Below, one piece after another: positions 24,701 through 34,155 of a DNA stretch of 64,000 bases. Position 1 is the stretch's first letter, and the number at the start of each line of letters is the position of its first letter. The DNA is taken from NCBI GenBank assembly GCA_049972525.1, contig JBMFKI010000001.1, positions 1 to 64,000 of the forward strand, in the 5' to 3' direction. The DNA comes from JAVZLQ01 sp049972525 (GTDB lineage: Archaea; Thermoproteota; Bathyarchaeia; Bathyarchaeales; Bathycorpusculaceae). The translations under genes were made by a program, and so were the position numbers. The notes beneath the pieces are model-generated. The model did no database searches and was not told where the DNA came from. It saw nothing but the letters and a program-made list of their open reading frames with translations.

Positions 24701-26068
24701 TTAGGAAACTCCTCTCGCTTTACGCTCCTCACGCGTCAGTTTAACCATGTGGTTCACTTGTTCTAAAGCTGTACCAAGATAGTTTGCAGGGTTCAAAGCA
24801 GCGTCAATTTCTTCTGCGTTAAGTTTAGAGCTTACAACCTCGTCCTCCAGAAGAATTTCCCTAAAATGTCGCCCTTCAGCCTCGCTTTTCAACGCGAGCC
24901 TTCTGAGAAGTTCATGAGCTTCCTGTCGACTCATACCCTTCTTCGTCAAGGCAATCATAACAGCCTCAGACATTGCACGTCCTTGAGTTAAGTCCACGTT
25001 CTTTAACATGCGTTTTTCATCAACCCGCAGATTCGCAATTATATTCGTCATCAAGAAGAGCACATAGTCAACGAGGATGCATGTTTCTGGGAAAATGAAA
25101 CGCTCCGCAGAAGACTGTGTCAAGTCGCGCTCATGCCATGTTACAATGTTCTCCAAAGCTGGAAAAACCAAACTTCTAATGATTCGCGCCAACCCGCAAA
25201 TTCTTTCACATGTTTCTGGATTACGCTTGTGAGGCATGGTTGAACTCCCAACCTGCCGCTCAACCTCAAAAGGCTCAAAAAGCTCACCGATTTCAGGTCT
25301 CTGCAGTTCCCTAATTTCAGTAGCAAAATTCTCAAGCGATGAAGCAATCAGCGCGAGAAGGCACACCATTTCAGCGTGCCGGTCACGCTGCACAATTTGT
25401 GTTGAAATATCCACAGGCTTAAGTCCCAGCCGCTGCATAACAAGCTCCTGAATCTTTATAGCATGAGGGCCAAAACCAGCTTGCGTTCCAACAGCGCCAC
25501 TCATTTTACCAACCAAAACCCTTTCTCTGCATTGCCTAATCCTCTGAATGTGCCTTGAGATTTCACGCATCCAAACTGCAAATTTGAAGCCCAAAGTTAT
25601 GGGTAAGGCGTGTTGTCCATGTGTTCTACCAATCATAAGCGTTTCCCGATGCTTCACGGCTTTTTCCATTAAAACCTCTTCAAGGCAGTCAAGCCTTCTT
25701 TCAATAAGTTCCAAGGCCTCCTTCAGTTGTAAAGCGTTCGCTGTATCCACGACATCATAGCTTGTCGCGCCAAGATGCACGTAGGCGCCGCTTGGCCCAC
25801 AAACTTCAGCCAAAGCCTTAACAACCGACATGACATCATGCTTTATTTCACGTTCAATCTCCTTTATCCTGCTAATCTTAACATTCTTCACAGAAGCCAT
25901 GGCAACAATTTTCTCAGCGTCCTCACGTGGGATATTGCCAACCTTGGCATGCGCCCAGGCTAAAGCAGCTTCAACATCAAGCATCCTCTGAACGCGCGTT
26001 TCTTCCTCAAATATTCGCCGCATCTCAGGAGTCCCGTAACGTCCAGTATCTATGGGTAGGATAGGCAC
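24701..26068 (-). CDS. purB: Adenylosuccinate lyase
   Basis: Splits SAICAR and adenylosuccinate in purine synthesis. The fumarase/ASL superfamily signature GSSTMPHKRNPETCERI is present, with GRTHGQHALPITLGFKFAVW (general acid His) and GATSYDVVDTANALQLKEAL (substrate-binding region). Length 455 aa and the start PIDTGRYGTPEMRRIF are typical of the archaeal/Bacillus type. It is convergent with hel308 and divergent from the AsnB-like gene. No other purine genes are nearby. Confidence 0.93.
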   Translation of the reverse strand: MPILPIDTGRYGTPEMRRIFEEETRVQRMLDVEAALAWAHAKVGNIPREDAEKIVAMASVKNVKISRIKEIEREIKHDVMSVVKALAEVCGPSGAYVHLGATSYDVVDTANALQLKEALELIERRLDCLEEVLMEKAVKHRETLMIGRTHGQHALPITLGFKFAVWMREISRHIQRIRQCRERVLVGKMSGAVGTQAGFGPHAIKIQELVMQRLGLKPVDISTQIVQRDRHAEMVCLLALIASSLENFATEIRELQRPEIGELFEPFEVERQVGSSTMPHKRNPETCERICGLARIIRSLVFPALENIVTWHERDLTQSSAERFIFPETCILVDYVLFLMTNIIANLRVDEKRMLKNVDLTQGRAMSEAVMIALTKKGMSRQEAHELLRRLALKSEAEGRHFREILLEDEVVSSKLNAEEIDAALNPANYLGTALEQVNHMVKLTREERKARGVS

Positions 26069-26160
26069 TTTCTTTCATCCCTCGCAAAAAAGATAAGGCG
26101 AATAAAGATTAATGCTTTACCGAAGTATCAGAGATTTGGCTTAAATGAAGAGTCAACTAT

Positions 26161-27630
26161 ATGGGCGCGACAGTCGCGGTTATAAACAAAAGTGGAGAGG
26201 ACGCTGCAGAATACGCAGTTAGGATGCTGAAGACCTTAGCCTACAGGAAGGCAGAAGCTTTTGGGCTAGCTTCACCATCAGCCGTCAAAATAGAGAAGAC
26301 TGTTGAAGGACTAGCCGCGTCAAATTTTAACTCGCCATCGATAATAGGGCACGCTTTTTCGAGAATAACTCCAGCAGATAAGCCGCAGCCGACAAAACTT
26401 GAAAACGCCGCGTTAGTCTTTGATGGAAGAATTTACCCTACACGCTTAGAAAACTCGGATGCGGAGATCTTCGCTGAGAAAATTCAGAACAACCCTGTGG
26501 AAGAAGCTAGAAAGTTCATGAGAAAAGCTAATGGTGACTTCATATTCATAATCGCCCAAAAAGATAGACTAGTAGCTGGCAGGGATCCTATTGGCGTTCG
26601 CCCTTTGTATCTTGGTGAAAATAGGCGGGTGATGGCGCTTGCCTCTGAGAGAAAGGCTTTATGGGCGATTGGAATTGAGAACGCTTACTCGTTTCCTCCT
26701 GGAAGCTTGCTAATTGCAGATAAAAAGGGCTTCAAGTTTCTGCGTGTAAAAACATTGAGGCATACAAAATTTAGCGGTGTCATTATGCATTTTGCTGCTG
26801 AGAAGGTTACGGCTTTACTGCAGCGTTCAGTAGAGGAAAGAGTCTTTGGATTGGAGGAAGTTGCTGTAGCGTTTTCAGGTGGGCTTGACAGCAGTTTAAT
26901 TGCGTTTCTAGCGAAGGAAGCCGGAGTGGATGTGCATCTAGTTCATGTAAGCCTAAAAGATCAGCCGGAAACAGAACATGCAATGAAAGTGGCAGAGGAG
27001 TTGAAGCTTCCAATTCGCGTTTACACTTACACCATTGATGACGTAAAAGGAACATTGCCGAAAGTGCTTTGGTTAATAGAAGAGCCTGATCCGGTTAAGG
27101 TTAGCATCGGTGTGCCAATGTGCTGGGTGGCGGAGAAAACTTGGGAAATGGGAATTAAAGTTTTGTTGGCTGGGCAGGGTGCAGATGAGCTTTTTGGAGG
27201 GTACAAACGTTATGCAGTTGCCTATACAGCGCATGGAGAAGAGAGAAGCGAGGAAATACTGTTTAATGATGTTTTGATGGTTCATGAAACAAACCTTGAG
27301 AGGGATTATAAAATTTGCAGCTTTCATAATGTTGAGTTGCGGCTTCCATATTTAAATTATAAATTGGCAAATTTCGCCGCTAACTTGCCCTTAAAACTGA
27401 AAATCAGATTGCCAGACGATGGAATGCGCAAACTTGTGTTGAGGGCTGCAGCCAAAAAACTTTGCTTGCCGAAAGCTATACTGGAAAGACCGAAAAGGGC
27501 AATACAGTACGCGGCTGGCGTGGATAAGGCGCTTAAAAGGCTTTCGAAGAATGAAACGCTATCAGTGAGGGATTATCTGAAGAAAAATTTCCAGAGTGTT
27601 TTGGAGAAAAAGATGGTGCAAGATGGCTAG
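26161..27630 (+). CDS. AsnB-like amidotransferase/ligase lacking the Cys2 nucleophile
   Basis: Two domains: an N-terminal Ntn-type glutaminase fold (residues 1-200; RDPIGVRPLYLGENR and LASERKAL are conserved) and a C-terminal ATP pyrophosphatase domain with the PP-loop VAFSGGLDSSLIAFLA and GQGADELFGGYKRYA. Asparagine synthetases begin MC, the Cys being the glutaminase nucleophile. This protein begins MGATVAV with no cysteine there, so it should not hydrolyse glutamine. It probably uses ammonia, or ligates another amine, after adenylating a carboxylate. It overlaps the next gene, an HDAC-family enzyme, by 8 nt. Archaeal paralogues of this type are uncharacterised to my knowledge. Confidence 0.85.
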   Translation: MGATVAVINKSGEDAAEYAVRMLKTLAYRKAEAFGLASPSAVKIEKTVEGLAASNFNSPSIIGHAFSRITPADKPQPTKLENAALVFDGRIYPTRLENSDAEIFAEKIQNNPVEEARKFMRKANGDFIFIIAQKDRLVAGRDPIGVRPLYLGENRRVMALASERKALWAIGIENAYSFPPGSLLIADKKGFKFLRVKTLRHTKFSGVIMHFAAEKVTALLQRSVEERVFGLEEVAVAFSGGLDSSLIAFLAKEAGVDVHLVHVSLKDQPETEHAMKVAEELKLPIRVYTYTIDDVKGTLPKVLWLIEEPDPVKVSIGVPMCWVAEKTWEMGIKVLLAGQGADELFGGYKRYAVAYTAHGEERSEEILFNDVLMVHETNLERDYKICSFHNVELRLPYLNYKLANFAANLPLKLKIRLPDDGMRKLVLRAAAKKLCLPKAILERPKRAIQYAAGVDKALKRLSKNETLSVRDYLKKNFQSVLEKKMVQDG

Positions 27631-28687
27631 AACCGCTGTTATTTTTTCACCGAAATACTATCGACATGACACGGGCAGAAGCCATCCAGAATCGGCAAAA
27701 AGAGTCGGAGTAATCGTAAACGAGCTTAAAAGAGGAAAAATTGCGAAGAGTAAAAACTGGCAGTTTGTTAAACCGCGAAAAGCAAGTTTAGAGGAAATTC
27801 AGCTTGTTCACGACCCGGATTACATAAAGTTTGTTAAAGATTTCTGCAGGTGTGGCGGAGGATTCCTAGATTCTGGAGACACCGTGGTTTCCGCAGAAAG
27901 CTTTGAGGTTGCTAAATACGCTGTCGGCGGTACGCTCAAGACCGTAGATTTAGTGATGGAAAAACAATTTGAAAATGCCTTTGCACTTGTCAGGCCTCCT
28001 GGACATCATGCTGGAAAATTTAGTGCCGCTGGATTCTGCATTTTTAACAATGTTGCTATTGCTGCAAAATACTTGCTGAGGAAGTTTGGGTTGAAGCGCA
28101 TTTTAATATTTGATATTGACGCGCACCACGGGAATGGCACACAGGAAATCTTTTACGAAACTGACAGAGTTCTATACGTGAGTCTACATGAAGATCCTAG
28201 AAGTTTTCCTGGAACAGGCTTCATGGATGAAGTTGGAGAAGGAGAAGGTTTAGGCTATAATGTTAATATTCCACTTCCTTTCGGCGCAAACGACCAGGTA
28301 TATCTTAAAGCATTGAAGGAAATAGCTATTCCGATAGTATCCCAATACAAACCACAATTCATGCTGGTTTCAGCAGGTCTTGACGGGCACTACACAGACC
28401 CCGTGGCGAATCTATCCTTATCCGCATTGTGTTATGAAAAAGTTTACGGGAAAATTATTGAACTGGCATCGCAAATGTGTGATGGAAAACTTGTGTTCGC
28501 TTTGGAGGGGGGCTATAGCCTAAAGTTTGTTGGAAAATTAGCGGCTTTAGCCATTGCAAGAATGAGCGGTTCTAATTACACTGTTAATGATAGAGTTGTT
28601 GCAGCAAGCGCACACGTGAAAAGGCAGTGTGGAAAAGTTTTGAATGAAGTTAAGAAAATTCAGGGGTCTTTTTGGAGTTTAGGATAA
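27623..28687 (+). CDS. Histone-deacetylase-family zinc amidohydrolase (AcuC/HDAC-like), copy 1
   Basis: The start ATG 27623 overlaps the AsnB-like stop and gives MARTAVIFSPKYYRHDTGRS, where family members begin. Zinc ligands and charge relay are in RPPGHHAGKF, IFDIDAHHGNGTQEIFYE and SAGLDGHYTDPVANLSL; the glycine-rich ALEGGYSL is also present. Length 354 aa. Family members deacetylate acyl-lysine, polyamines or small metabolites; an archaeal substrate cannot be read from sequence. Translational coupling to an amide-forming ligase-like gene is suggestive. A second family member is at 49.9 kb. Confidence 0.88.
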   Translation: MARTAVIFSPKYYRHDTGRSHPESAKRVGVIVNELKRGKIAKSKNWQFVKPRKASLEEIQLVHDPDYIKFVKDFCRCGGGFLDSGDTVVSAESFEVAKYAVGGTLKTVDLVMEKQFENAFALVRPPGHHAGKFSAAGFCIFNNVAIAAKYLLRKFGLKRILIFDIDAHHGNGTQEIFYETDRVLYVSLHEDPRSFPGTGFMDEVGEGEGLGYNVNIPLPFGANDQVYLKALKEIAIPIVSQYKPQFMLVSAGLDGHYTDPVANLSLSALCYEKVYGKIIELASQMCDGKLVFALEGGYSLKFVGKLAALAIARMSGSNYTVNDRVVAASAHVKRQCGKVLNEVKKIQGSFWSLG

Positions 28688-28726
28688 TGGCTCTAAAATA
28701 GAGGGCGGAACTTAGGTGGTTTCTGC

Positions 28727-28909
28727 TTATTCGATCACTTGGATTGCGCCTTCTGGACATTGAACTTCGCATGCTCTGCAAACAAGGCATTCTTCGGGTT
28801 TCACGGGCACAGATTTTCCATTTTTTATTTCGTAAACGCCCACTGGACATGTGTCTACGCATGTGCCACATCCAGTGCACTTGTCATTGTTAACAACTAT
28901 TTTCACCAT
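28727..28909 (-). CDS. 2x[4Fe-4S] ferredoxin
   Basis: 60 aa with two cluster motifs, CTGCGTCVDTCP and CLVCRACEVQCP, each CxxCxxCxxxCP. This is a bacterial-type dicluster ferredoxin used as a cytoplasmic low-potential electron carrier. It starts MVKIVVNNDK directly before the first motif. It stands alone, divergent from nothing and convergent with the HDAC-family gene, so its partner is unknown. Confidence 0.93.
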   Translation of the reverse strand: MVKIVVNNDKCTGCGTCVDTCPVGVYEIKNGKSVPVKPEECLVCRACEVQCPEGAIQVIE

Positions 28910-28976
28910 TTTATATTCCTCGCATTTTAGATTTTCATTGAAAGAAAACTTGTAAAATAAAAGCCTTTAGGTTCAA

Positions 28977-30707
28977 TCAGCGAGTTTCCTCACGTAGTCT
29001 TAAGAGAATTCCATTAATAGTCGTCTGGGCTTTATCCTTTCTCTGCTGGTAATCAGCCAGAAGCTTTCTGTAAGCTTCAAGCGAAAGCGTCCCTTGACTG
29101 TGCCGCACTTCAATGCTCTTCATGTTAGTTTCAGCCTCGCTGATCTGAGCTTCTGCAATTTCAAGCTGCCGCATCAAATCTGCGTATAAACCTCCAGCCT
29201 TGCGCATCCTATCCTCAAGCTCAGCCAAGTTCCTTTCCAAAGTGTTAAGCCGCATCTCGAAAGTTCTTCTCTGCACTTTATAACGGCGTCTAGGAATTCT
29301 TCCCTTGCGAACCCTAGCCTCCAGAGAATCTAGCTCGAAAAGTATTTTCCTCTTTTCCTCATACATCCTCACGAAGGATTTGACATATTCAGGCTGCAGT
29401 CCTGCACCTAAAACTTCAACTTGAACTGGAGCGGCTTTTGGCCTTTTCCAAACGAATACAACGGTACAGCCGACAAGCGCTAAAGCCCACATCCACAGCG
29501 TTGGGCGAAAAGCCAACCACAACGGGTTATATTCATAGCTAACCTGCAAAATCTTTTCTGAGGCAACTACGCTCTCCAAGTAACTTGCACCATTAATGTT
29601 AACTGTTAAAATTTCTTGGAAAACATCCCTTGACACTTCACTGTTGCTGGTAAAGGTGTTTTCAAAAGATGTTGTTCTAGCGCCTTCGGGTAGCGTCAAA
29701 GTTAACGATGCCTTTTCAACGTAATAATTAATGTTCTGAAATAGTATGGAACTTGCGTTGAAGCTGTTAGCCATTGCTTGCGCTGTGAGGTATTGGCTTG
29801 GTAGGGAGTATTTTACATTAAACCTGATTGATTCGTTACTTCTCGGCGGCGAATCAAAATCAACTCTATACAGCCCTGTTGTTTGGTTCACCCAGCTTGA
29901 ACTCATGCTTCTTCCAAACTGGTCATAGGCTATTGGATTGGAGGCGTTTGGCGGAAGGATAATTATCGTGTAGTTTAGGTTTGAAGGAGCTTCATTTGTT
30001 ATGTAGTAGCTGTCTGAACCTTGGATTTCGCCTGTTCCACTGATCCATATCTCGCGTTTCAGTTCTTTTACATCCAGCAGTTGAATTTCGTCGTTAGCCA
30101 ACGAGAAAGTCACGTTTGCCGCCGAATAGGTGTAAGCAGCTAGCTTTTCCATTGAAAATTCCGTTTTATTGGTTGCCTCGCCACCCTTTACCACATTTAT
30201 GTTTTCCGCGCCTGTTGGCAGATCAATTTTGACGCTGCAGTTTTTAACCTCCTTTGTTAAACTGGGGTAAGCTGGAAAATCCAGAGTATACGTTGTTCCA
30301 GATTGTTGGAGAAGCTCATTTGAAAGTATGAATAGAACAGTGAAATTTTGAGGTAAGACTTCTGGCTTAACTTCAACGGCGTAAAAACCTGCACGTCCAC
30401 CTAGGGGCACGCCGAGATTCACTGGAAAAACTGTTGTTTCGTTGTATGCTATGCACTTTAAAACGTATGAGCCGTACTTGTATGGAAAGCCTATGAGGAA
30501 ACTGTTGGGCTGTTGCCCGCGGATCTCAATTTCAACAGTGTCGTTTATTACTACATAGCCGTTACGCATTATTCCTATGGTATGATAAACAGCGTTTACG
30601 CCAAAATCGTCATCCTGAGCCCTCACGTTTTTAATGTGAAGTGAAAATGATAAAGCAGTAAAGATTAGGAATAAAATGGCGAATATTGCTAATGCTTTTT
30701 TCCTCAA
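28977..30707 (-). CDS. Secreted membrane-anchored protein with cytoplasmic coiled coil
   Basis: Residues 1-30 are a signal peptide (RKKALAIFAILFLIFTALSF). Residues 31-400 are beta-rich and Asn/Ser/Thr-rich with many N-x-S/T sequons, so probably an extracellular immunoglobulin-like glycoprotein. A membrane helix follows (LWMWALALVGCTVVFVW, about 418-434), then a positively charged stop-transfer patch (KRPK) and about 120 residues of coiled coil (RRTFEMRLNTLERNLAELED and similar). The topology suggests a surface sensor or adhesin tied to a cytoplasmic helical region. Family not recognised. Confidence 0.75.
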   Translation of the reverse strand: MRKKALAIFAILFLIFTALSFSLHIKNVRAQDDDFGVNAVYHTIGIMRNGYVVINDTVEIEIRGQQPNSFLIGFPYKYGSYVLKCIAYNETTVFPVNLGVPLGGRAGFYAVEVKPEVLPQNFTVLFILSNELLQQSGTTYTLDFPAYPSLTKEVKNCSVKIDLPTGAENINVVKGGEATNKTEFSMEKLAAYTYSAANVTFSLANDEIQLLDVKELKREIWISGTGEIQGSDSYYITNEAPSNLNYTIIILPPNASNPIAYDQFGRSMSSSWVNQTTGLYRVDFDSPPRSNESIRFNVKYSLPSQYLTAQAMANSFNASSILFQNINYYVEKASLTLTLPEGARTTSFENTFTSNSEVSRDVFQEILTVNINGASYLESVVASEKILQVSYEYNPLWLAFRPTLWMWALALVGCTVVFVWKRPKAAPVQVEVLGAGLQPEYVKSFVRMYEEKRKILFELDSLEARVRKGRIPRRRYKVQRRTFEMRLNTLERNLAELEDRMRKAGGLYADLMRQLEIAEAQISEAETNMKSIEVRHSQGTLSLEAYRKLLADYQQRKDKAQTTINGILLRLREETR

Positions 30708-30924
30708 GGCTTTTCCTCCACGCTTTTTGGAATTGTTGGCTTTCTATTATTTGTAGGCTTATTTATTTACTTTTAGAATACATGCCGCGGTTTCGTATAT
30801 ACTTACCCCTTCTTTAAGCGCTTGAAAACTGTCTGTTTTCGAAATCTAAAAGTAATAACTTTGTAAAGTTCGAGAAGAATAAATAACAAGTTTAACGCTA
30901 GGAACCATTTGGGGAGTTTAGAGT

Positions 30925-31695
30925 TTGCTTTACGATGCGGTTCAGAGACATTTAGCCGTGGAAAAGTTGGTTACACGTATGGGGGTTGATGGGTTAGAAA
31001 GGAAGTATTACCGTGTTAGATCGGCAAGATGGTATGGCGGAATCATAACGGCTGATTGTGTTGGCTGCGGCTTACTGTGCAAGTTTTGTTGGGTTGCAGA
31101 CGCTGTTATGTTTCACCCAGCAGAAGTCGGAAAGTTTTATGCACCAAGCAAAATTGCTGAGGATTTGGTTACTTTAGCTAGAAGACGCAGCTTAAAACTT
31201 TTAAGGATTAGCGGTGGAGAACCAACGATAGGAAAACTTCACTTACTCAAACTTCTGGACGCTTTAAGAGGTGGGAAGTATCATTTTATTCTTGAAACCA
31301 ACGGAATACTCATAGGTTACGATGAACGTTATGCCGAAGACCTGGCAAAATACGGTTTTGTCCATGTGAGAGTTTCTTTGAAGGGGTGCTGCGAGGAGGA
31401 GTTTGCGAAATTAACAGGTGCGAATCCTGAAGGTTTCACGTTACAGCTGAAAGCCTTGCAGAGGCTTGTTGAAAACAGAGTGAGTTGTCACCCTTCGGTT
31501 ATGGCTTCATTTTCGCCAAGAGAAAATCTTGAAGCGTTAACGCGGAGGCTTGGGCAAATAAGCCCAGAACTGGCTGAGGGTTTAGAGGTGGAAGAACTTA
31601 TTCTTTATCCTCATGTGGCGAATCGGCTGCGTAAACATGGTTTAAAGTATTTTACGGGTTATACGCCAAACAAGGTTCCGCTAGAACAAATTTAG
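30925..31695 (+). CDS. Radical SAM protein, function unknown
   Basis: The CxxxCxxC cluster motif is C48, C52, C55 (CGLLCKFCW), with an extra C45 just before it. LRISGGEPTIGKLHLLKLLD is the SAM-binding GGE motif, and FILETNGILIG matches the following strand. The length (256 aa) covers only a partial TIM barrel plus a short tail, as in activating-enzyme-like or MoaA-like small radical SAM proteins. TTG start. It stands alone between divergent and convergent genes, so the substrate cannot be inferred from context. Confidence 0.82.
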   Translation: MLYDAVQRHLAVEKLVTRMGVDGLERKYYRVRSARWYGGIITADCVGCGLLCKFCWVADAVMFHPAEVGKFYAPSKIAEDLVTLARRRSLKLLRISGGEPTIGKLHLLKLLDALRGGKYHFILETNGILIGYDERYAEDLAKYGFVHVRVSLKGCCEEEFAKLTGANPEGFTLQLKALQRLVENRVSCHPSVMASFSPRENLEALTRRLGQISPELAEGLEVEELILYPHVANRLRKHGLKYFTGYTPNKVPLEQI

Positions 31696-31700
31696 GCGTT

Positions 31701-32057
31701 TTAAAACTCGCCGTGTTTAAGGTAGTAGTTTTCCTCTTTTTTAGGGCCGAAGCTTCTTACGCCTCTAGCCTTGAGTTGTTCTCTCAGTTGGGCAGCGTAA
31801 TCCTTTCCTATTTCGCCTCTTCTTTCCATGTAGGCAATTATTTCTTCTGCTTGCTCCTCAGTGTCGCATCTTCGGATAAAGTCTATCACGTCCGGCATGT
31901 AATGCGTGAATCTTCCTCTTGAGGAGGCTTTTTCTCCAGTTTCTATGTCTGTCCGAACGGAATTAATTGAAAGCTTATGCTCGTTTAACTCCAGCTCCTT
32001 CGCCAGGTTTGGAAACATCTTCTTGAAGGTTTCCTTGTCAAACTCCAAATTCTGCAC
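31701..32057 (-). CDS. DUF2095-like archaeal protein
   Basis: 118 aa, strongly helical and acidic. Landmarks are MFPNLAKELELNEHKLSINS, VRTDIETGEK and FIRRCDTEEQAEEIIAYMER; I associate these with the archaeal DUF2095 family, though from memory only. No catalytic or metal motif is evident. It lies about 70 nt downstream of a nucleotidyltransferase in the same orientation and may be co-transcribed. Confidence 0.65.
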   Translation of the reverse strand: MQNLEFDKETFKKMFPNLAKELELNEHKLSINSVRTDIETGEKASSRGRFTHYMPDVIDFIRRCDTEEQAEEIIAYMERRGEIGKDYAAQLREQLKARGVRSFGPKKEENYYLKHGEF

Positions 32058-32128
32058 CTTCTGCGCGCGTCATCCTCACCATATTAATTTAGAAATCACG
32101 TATTTAAGTTTCTGCGGGTTGAAGCTTG

Positions 32129-32746
32129 CTAGAAAGGGACAAAACGTCTTGTGGGACTTTCTTCTAGCAGTTTCTCAAGTTCTTCCACGTCGAGACCAGT
32201 TATGGCGTCACCGTAAATGTCACATTTTTCTTTTCTGAGACGCTCCTCAAAACCGCGTACAATAACCTCAAATTTTTCTTTGGCTGGCGACTCGAAGAAA
32301 ATGTGGAGGGACTCGTGCTTTTTACCTTTTACAGTTACTGTTACATTTTGGGTTTGCGTAATTTTTAAGTTGCTTTTTTCAAGGGTTCTTAGGACATCGT
32401 TTGGTTCGTGGTGGAACACTATTATGTCTATGTCGCTTCCACGGTGAATTGTGCCACGCCAGACGCTTCCCACAAGTACTGGATTGTACTTTTCCAAGAT
32501 TTTCATGGCTTTAAGGGCTTCTCGCCTCATTTTAACTAGCCGCTCTTGTCTAGCTTGTCCTTCATGTTCATCGGCTATTTTGTCGATTTCTTCAGCTACT
32601 TCAATGTTTGCTGGAAGAATATTTACGCCAAGCGCGTTTGCAGCTTTTATCTTGGCTTGTTTAAACTCTTTTTCCATGCCGAAATAGATGAGGTTGGCTG
32701 CTTCCCTTGCAACTTTTCTGCGTTTTTCAGCGCGGCTTAATTTCAA
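32129..32746 (-). CDS. Nucleotidyltransferase-fold protein
   Basis: The Pol-beta-type motif VGSVWRGTIHRGSDIDIIVF holds the GS and the paired acidic residues of the active site, preceded by a helical N-terminal domain of about 85 residues and followed by beta strands (NVTVTVKGKKHESLHIFFES) carrying no further clear motif. The length is 205 aa. Substrates for this archaeal group (nucleotide, antibiotic-like molecule, or RNA) are unknown. Intact, in contrast to the decayed nucleotidyltransferase at 6.5 kb, which belongs to a different subfamily. Confidence 0.78.
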   Translation of the reverse strand: MKLSRAEKRRKVAREAANLIYFGMEKEFKQAKIKAANALGVNILPANIEVAEEIDKIADEHEGQARQERLVKMRREALKAMKILEKYNPVLVGSVWRGTIHRGSDIDIIVFHHEPNDVLRTLEKSNLKITQTQNVTVTVKGKKHESLHIFFESPAKEKFEVIVRGFEERLRKEKCDIYGDAITGLDVEELEKLLEESPTRRFVPF

Positions 32747-32761
32747 CGGTTCACCTGTGTT

Positions 32762-34012
32762 TTAGCGCTTTAATAATTGCTCGTAAAGTGCAATTGTTTT
32801 TTCCGCAACTTTGTCCCATGTGAACTCTTCTAGTACTCTGCGTCTGCCATTTTTTCCAAGCCACTTCTTTTTCTCCGGGTTTTCTAAGGCGCTTGTTATG
32901 CCCCATGCTATGTCAGCTGGGTTGTTTGGATTTATGTGGAAGCCGCATTGTTCTTCGCCGCAGCATATGACGATTTCCCGCATGCCGCTCACGCCGGCTG
33001 CTCCGACAACAACTGGCCGCTCCATGCTCATCGCTTCAAGCGCCACTATCCCGAAGGGTTCGTAGAGGCTGGGGAAAACCGCCACGTCGCAGGCTGCATA
33101 ATGTAAAATTCGCTCTTCTTCGGAGATGAAGTCGAAGTTCAGCTTAACTATGTCATGAAGCCGCGTCGTCTTAACCAGGTTTACGAGATAGTCTTGCAGG
33201 TCTCCAACACCAACGATAACGAGCTTTGCCTTCGGCATCTTCTGCAGAACATGCGGCATAGCCATTATGAGCCTATCTACACCTTTGACCCCGACAAGCC
33301 TGCCGAGGAAGAGGATCATCTGCTCGTCGTCTTTTATCCCGTAAAGCTCCCTGACCTTCTTAACTTGCTCGGCGCTTACATTTTCTGGATTGTACTTTTG
33401 CGGGTCAACGCCGTTGTAGCAAACTTGGATTTTCTCTTGTGGGAAGCCGAGTTTTATAAGCTCGTCTTTCATCGCGTAGGAAACTGTCACTATCATATCT
33501 GCCGCCTTTGCAGCGTGGAGTTCAATGTTGCTCACGACTTCCGACCCGTCTCCAAGTGTGCGTCCCTTTTCTGTAGAGTGCACGTGGAAAACGAAGGGCA
33601 GTCCAGCTTCCTTTTTGATTGTTATGCCACTTATTGCCGAAAGCCAGTCATGTGCAATAACAATATCATATTTGAAATTTTCCTTCTTAATAAGCTCGTT
33701 AACGAGTTTTGAAGCGCTAAGATAGTTGTAGACGAGGATTTTCGAGAAAAGTTGGATGCCCCTACCCCATTTTTTAACGTCCTCAGCAACCACGTCTGGA
33801 AGAGAGTCAGATATGTCGATGTGAAGCGGACGGTGAATCTCAATTCCACGCCAAATCTCCCTCGTGGGAAGACTACCCTCATCATCATTCATCGTGAAAA
33901 CAGTCACATCGTGGTCCATCAAAACGAACTTCCGCGTAATTTCGGCGGCGTACGTTCCCAAACCTCCAACTATTTTTGGAGGATACTCGTAGACTAGCAC
34001 AGCCATCTTCAT
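32762..34012 (-). CDS. GT4-family glycosyltransferase (glycogen-synthase-like)
   Basis: A GT-B fold retaining transferase. VYEYPPKIVGGLGTYAAEIT is the acceptor-side glycine loop, HDWLSAISG and FHVHSTEKGR are typical of the starch/glycogen synthase branch, FLGRLVGVKGVDRLI begins the nucleotide-sugar domain, and the E-x7-E motif is in EPFGIVALEAMSMERPVV. Length 416 aa. It probably uses ADP- or UDP-glucose for glycogen, or an NDP-sugar for surface glycan; sequence alone cannot decide. A GGTGA seven bases before the ATG supports this start. Confidence 0.87.
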   Translation of the reverse strand: MKMAVLVYEYPPKIVGGLGTYAAEITRKFVLMDHDVTVFTMNDDEGSLPTREIWRGIEIHRPLHIDISDSLPDVVAEDVKKWGRGIQLFSKILVYNYLSASKLVNELIKKENFKYDIVIAHDWLSAISGITIKKEAGLPFVFHVHSTEKGRTLGDGSEVVSNIELHAAKAADMIVTVSYAMKDELIKLGFPQEKIQVCYNGVDPQKYNPENVSAEQVKKVRELYGIKDDEQMILFLGRLVGVKGVDRLIMAMPHVLQKMPKAKLVIVGVGDLQDYLVNLVKTTRLHDIVKLNFDFISEEERILHYAACDVAVFPSLYEPFGIVALEAMSMERPVVVGAAGVSGMREIVICCGEEQCGFHINPNNPADIAWGITSALENPEKKKWLGKNGRRRVLEEFTWDKVAEKTIALYEQLLKR

Positions 34013-34155
34013 AGCATTTCACCAGTCTTCGTTTACTTTAAGCCCAAAGACTATTTACGTTTTCTGAAGAACATCAGCTCATACTTTTGGCATCTATATC
34101 CGTCCACTTCAGCCTGCGCGTGCATGGGGGTATTGAACGCCTTAAATTTGGAGGG

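Noticed and set aside
33155..33712. 185-aa plus-strand ORF inside the GT4 glycosyltransferase
   Set aside because: Antisense to a well-conserved gene; its composition mirrors the complement and it has no recognisable motif or ribosome-binding site.
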